Below are positions 6,185 to 8,181 of a DNA stretch of 8,181 nucleotides, piece by piece. Position numbers and translations under genes: made by a program. The notes below the pieces were generated by a model that ran no database searches, was not told the DNA's origin, and was given only the letters and a program-made list of their open reading frames with translations. Every line of letters starts with the position of its first letter. The stretch's first letter is position 1. The DNA is from Chloroflexota bacterium (GTDB taxonomy: Bacteria; Chloroflexota; Dehalococcoidia; Dehalococcoidales; RBG-16-60-22), in assembly GCA_025358235.1 (NCBI GenBank), contig JANYKH010000281.1, positions 1 to 8,181 on the forward strand. The letters are read 5' to 3'.

Positions 6185-6221
6185 TGCACAGGCCATGAGG
6201 GGGATTTTCATGGCCTGTGCA
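6185..6221 (-). terminator. Perfect hairpin between dctP and dctQM, likely attenuating terminator
   Basis: A perfect 14-bp stem (6185-6198 with 6208-6221, arm TGCACAGGCCATGA) encloses a 9-nt loop. It starts 27 nt past the dctP stop and is followed on the minus strand by TTTCTTAAATT, a broken T tract. The permease gene downstream has no other obvious promoter. The hairpin is therefore best read as a partial terminator or a 3'-end stabiliser that gives more binding protein than permease, as in many binding-protein operons. Either role is inference; the stem is direct observation. Confidence 0.75.
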
Positions 6222-6248
6222 GGCTGTCCTTAAGGAAAATTTATGCTG

Positions 6249-7463
6249 TTAATAACTGGGCGTCCAATTGTTTAGAGTAGTCTGCCAGGGAGTGGTATTG
6301 CCTTTTACGCTGGCGAGGGCCTTCATTGCAGCGTTCCAGACAGCGTCACCCACGGTCGGTTTTAGTAATTTTTCCTGTCCGGGCCCGATAAGGGCCTGCA
6401 TTTTCGCCCACTCGTCGCCGGAAGGCGCCCAGCGCTCAACGCCTTTTTCGATCATGCCTTTCCGGGAAGATTCGTCGAGGGCGATGGCCGCATTGGTGGT
6501 ATCTATTTCCATCTGCCTGGCTGCCTTAAATATGGCGTTCTGCTCGTCTTTGGTAAGTGCTTTCCAGAAGTCCATATTGAACATCAGTCCATAATTGCCG
6601 CCGCCGAGGGGTAGATCCTGGAAGTATTTGCCAACTTCATAATACTTGCGGTCGATATGGGAATTGGCACCGGCCAGAACGCCGTCAATAGTCCCGGTTT
6701 GGAGAGCCATATAAACATCAGTAGACGGCATAAGGACCATTTTGGCGCCCCACGATTCTACGATAGCGCCATGGACTTCTGCCGGCACTCTGATTTTCAT
6801 TCCGGCATAATCCGCCATTTTGGTAACCGGTTTTTTGGTGGTGATAAACCATGCTTCCGCAGCAGGAGTGCTGAAGCCAACTAACTTTATGTTTTTCTTA
6901 GCCAGGGCGGGAATAATAATATCATCGTAAATTCCGCCACCCTTAGACTTGTCGAACAAAACGCCAAAATAAGTGTTTAAAGGGCCATAAAGCGTGCCGT
7001 CAACAACCAGTGCTTCGGGGATGACCATGGAGATATCAGCAATACCGCTGTCAGCCAGGATCAATGCGCCGCTGCTAAGAGGCTGGGCGACCTTGTCTTT
7101 CGTATAAAGCTGCTGATTGGGATAATACTTGAAAGTGAGGCTGCCGTTGGTAAGTTCGGTCACGGTTTTCATGAAAGCTTTGTCGGCTATCGTTGTGTAG
7201 TGGGCATCCGGCCAGGTACCCAGGAAACTGATTTCCTTGGCCTTAACCGCCGCTGTGGTTGTAGGTGCTGCCGTAGTGGTGGTAGGTGCGGCTGTTGTGG
7301 TAGACGGTTTCACAGTGGTTGAGGCGGGGGCCTGAGTCGTGGTCGATGCGGGCGGCGCGGCTGTCGTGGAGGGAGATGGCGCCGGACTAGAACAACCCAG
7401 GACTAAGATGAGTGACAATAAAATACCCGTGATTACCAGATAGATTCTCACATGTTTACCCAT
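6249..7463 (-). CDS. dctP: TRAP transporter substrate-binding lipoprotein (DctP family)
   Basis: This extracytoplasmic binding protein captures a carboxylate-type ligand and delivers it to the DctQM permease encoded next. The 404 aa comprise a lipoprotein signal peptide with lipobox VLGC and lipidated C24, then a Ser/Thr/Ala/Pro linker (about 25-75), then a DctP domain from ISFLGTWP (78). In the domain, GMKIRVP carries R225, the arginine that usually pairs with the ligand carboxylate, followed by the hallmark STDVYMALQTGTIDG (247-261). A lipid anchor and long linker are expected where there is no periplasm-free diffusion, as in monoderm or Chloroflexota cells. The start has GGAGGA (7470-7475) 6 nt before ATG 7463. 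It is first in the operon, with a promoter at 7598-7625 and a leader hairpin. Family secure; the ligand (dicarboxylate, keto acid, sugar acid or other) cannot be told. Confidence 0.96.
   Translation of the reverse strand: MGKHVRIYLVITGILLSLILVLGCSSPAPSPSTTAAPPASTTTQAPASTTVKPSTTTAAPTTTTAAPTTTAAVKAKEISFLGTWPDAHYTTIADKAFMKTVTELTNGSLTFKYYPNQQLYTKDKVAQPLSSGALILADSGIADISMVIPEALVVDGTLYGPLNTYFGVLFDKSKGGGIYDDIIIPALAKKNIKLVGFSTPAAEAWFITTKKPVTKMADYAGMKIRVPAEVHGAIVESWGAKMVLMPSTDVYMALQTGTIDGVLAGANSHIDRKYYEVGKYFQDLPLGGGNYGLMFNMDFWKALTKDEQNAIFKAARQMEIDTTNAAIALDESSRKGMIEKGVERWAPSGDEWAKMQALIGPGQEKLLKPTVGDAVWNAAMKALASVKGNTTPWQTTLNNWTPSY
7248..7367 (-). repeat. Low-complexity Thr/Ala/Pro linker repeat within dctP
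   Basis: Codons 33-72 of dctP encode irregular units such as STTTAAP, TTTTAAP and TTTAA. The DNA is correspondingly repetitive (GT-rich on the plus strand). It is a disordered spacer between the lipid anchor and the binding domain, and a likely site of length variation by slippage. Confidence 0.8.
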
Positions 7464-7544
7464 TTACATTCCTCCACAAAAATAACTTATATTTGCTGCC
7501 AAATAAGCGTCTTTACCGTATTGGAACATGAGCAAAATAAATAC

Positions 7545-7565
7545 GACATGGTGATTACCTATGTC
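7545..7565 (-). promoter_or_regulatory. Leader hairpin in the dctP 5' untranslated region
   Basis: GACAT and ATGTC (7545-7549 with 7561-7565), continued by GGT/ACC after one bulged base, give an 8-bp stem with a 4-nt loop. It lies in the presumed transcribed leader, about 80 nt before the start codon. It matches no riboswitch I recognise; it may affect mRNA stability or may be a DNA site. Confidence 0.35.
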
Positions 7566-7597
7566 TAAAACGAGGCCGAATAAAGCGGTTCGGGTAA

Positions 7598-7625
7598 ATT
7601 ATAACTACAATATATTCTTAATCAA
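7598..7625 (-). promoter_or_regulatory. Sigma-70-type promoter of the TRAP operon
   Basis: On the minus strand a perfect TATAAT (7598-7603) follows TTGATT (7620-7625, 4 of 6 matches to consensus) after a 16-nt spacer in AT-rich DNA. The start point would be near 7590, giving a leader of about 125 nt before dctP. Confidence 0.55.
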
Positions 7626-7852
7626 CCGGTTATTTTGTCTTGGATTTTTCACATGATAGCTGAGTAACGGAGCTTTGTCAATACCGGTGTGCAACTCCCA
7701 TGCATTATTCAAGCTAAAATAATCAAAAAGGACAGGTACAAAGAATTCCGGTTCGACAATATATCAAGAGAACCAATCCGCCGGGCGTTGCCGTACCATG
7801 CGGTCAAGGAGTCCCAGGCATTCCTGGAATGAAGGAATCCTCCCGAAACAGG

Positions 7853-7881
7853 TTGCCTGAAGGGCCAAAATCGAGTATTTT
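7853..7881 (+). promoter_or_regulatory. Weak candidate promoter abutting the DUF998 gene
   Basis: TTGCCT (7853-7858), a 17-nt spacer and TATTTT (7876-7881) each match 4 of 6 consensus bases. The start point would fall at or near the second ATG (7888), which would make the message leaderless. No Shine-Dalgarno sequence is visible before either ATG. Confidence 0.25.
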
Positions 7882-8181
7882 ATGTATATGCAACCAGTTG
7901 AACAGAGTCTGATACAAAGTATATTAGCCCGCCGGGTAATCGGCCGGTTAAGCCTACAGGGCGTCCTGGCGCTGGCAGGAATCGCCGGGCCGATCATGCT
8001 GCTGGTGGCAGACATCATCGCAGGGCAATCTGCCGATAAATACAACATCGTGAGGGACGCGATAAGCAGTCTGGCGTGGACGCGGCTGGGCTGGGTGCAG
8101 ACGGTGGGGTTTCTGGCGATCGGGTTGATGGTGGAAATTTTCACCGCGGGGTTATTCCTGAGCATCCGGGGGCGGAAGTGG
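7882..8181 (+). CDS. DUF998 family membrane protein, 3'-partial
   Basis: The first 100 codons run to the right edge without a stop. After a polar N-terminus there is a membrane helix (about 25-47, GVLALAGIAGPIMLLVADII). Then comes the family's characteristic segment RDAISSLAWTRLGWVQTVGF (58-77), running into a second helix that ends near 95. The pattern G-I-x-G-P-x-x-x followed by an 'S-x-L-A...G-W-x-Q' loop is that of DUF998 (PF06197), integral membrane proteins of unknown function, usually with about six helices. An in-frame TGA at 7858 limits the start to ATG 7882 or ATG 7888; neither has a ribosome site. It is divergent from the TRAP operon. Family assignment is good; function unknown. 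Confidence 0.82.
   Translation, partial: MYMQPVEQSLIQSILARRVIGRLSLQGVLALAGIAGPIMLLVADIIAGQSADKYNIVRDAISSLAWTRLGWVQTVGFLAIGLMVEIFTAGLFLSIRGRKW

Larger units (their letters stand above)
7464..7881. other. Divergent intergenic region between dctP and the DUF998 gene
   Basis: These 418 bases hold the dctP promoter and leader, a small dyad CATTCC-T-GGAATG (7819-7831) and a weak plus-strand promoter next to the DUF998 start. A 47-codon plus-strand reading frame (GTG 7689 to TGA 7830-7832) has no ribosome site, and I do not call it a gene. The minus-strand frame that covers 7764-8165 is antisense to the DUF998 gene. I see no RNA gene here. Confidence 0.5.

Noticed and set aside
7764..8165. Minus-strand reading frame of 133 codons
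   Set aside because: It is antisense to the DUF998 coding sequence, whose plus-strand translation has clear family features. The minus-strand product is compositionally odd and has no family features I recognise.

Overview
This 8.2 kb bacterial chromosome segment has moderate GC content and carries eight genes or gene parts. The dctP lipoprotein, with its long Thr/Ala/Pro linker after the lipidated Cys, and the short G+C-rich palindromic intergenic repeats suggest an uncultured Chloroflexota (Dehalococcoidia-like) genome. That placement is an inference from style, not a proof. There is no rRNA, tRNA, CRISPR array or transposase.

Left part, plus strand (1-1640). The window opens inside a two-helix K+-channel-type pore gene that is broken by one extra base just after its selectivity filter. 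A stand-alone CheY-like receiver of the Rcp type follows, ending in a strong intrinsic terminator. Next is a small muconolactone-isomerase-like protein, ending in a hairpin with a T tract that lies inside an interspersed palindromic repeat.

Middle, minus strand (1680-4050). An AT-rich gene encodes a one-motif phospholipase-D-fold protein with two C-terminal zinc ribbons. It looks foreign to its surroundings. Upstream of it lie a degenerate short palindromic repeat pair and then hemL, the glutamate-1-semialdehyde aminomutase of tetrapyrrole synthesis, with its own promoter. A second copy of the palindromic repeat separates hemL from the transporter operon.

Right part, minus strand (4202-7625). 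This is a TRAP transporter operon: promoter, structured leader, dctP (substrate-binding lipoprotein), a 14-bp stem hairpin that probably lowers read-through, then a fused dctQM permease. The DctQ reading frame runs directly into the first helices of DctM and is then interrupted by a one-base deletion in an A4/T4 run. DctP would capture a carboxylate outside the membrane and hand it to the Na+- or H+-driven QM permease; the substrate cannot be read from sequence.

The right edge holds the first 100 codons of a plus-strand DUF998 membrane protein, divergent from the TRAP operon. I found no clear new multi-gene system. The most notable points are the two single-base frameshifts at conserved sites, the unusual TPGYGD filter, the zinc-ribbon PLD protein, the two-copy repeat that supplies a gene's 3' end and terminator, and the intra-operon TRAP hairpin.
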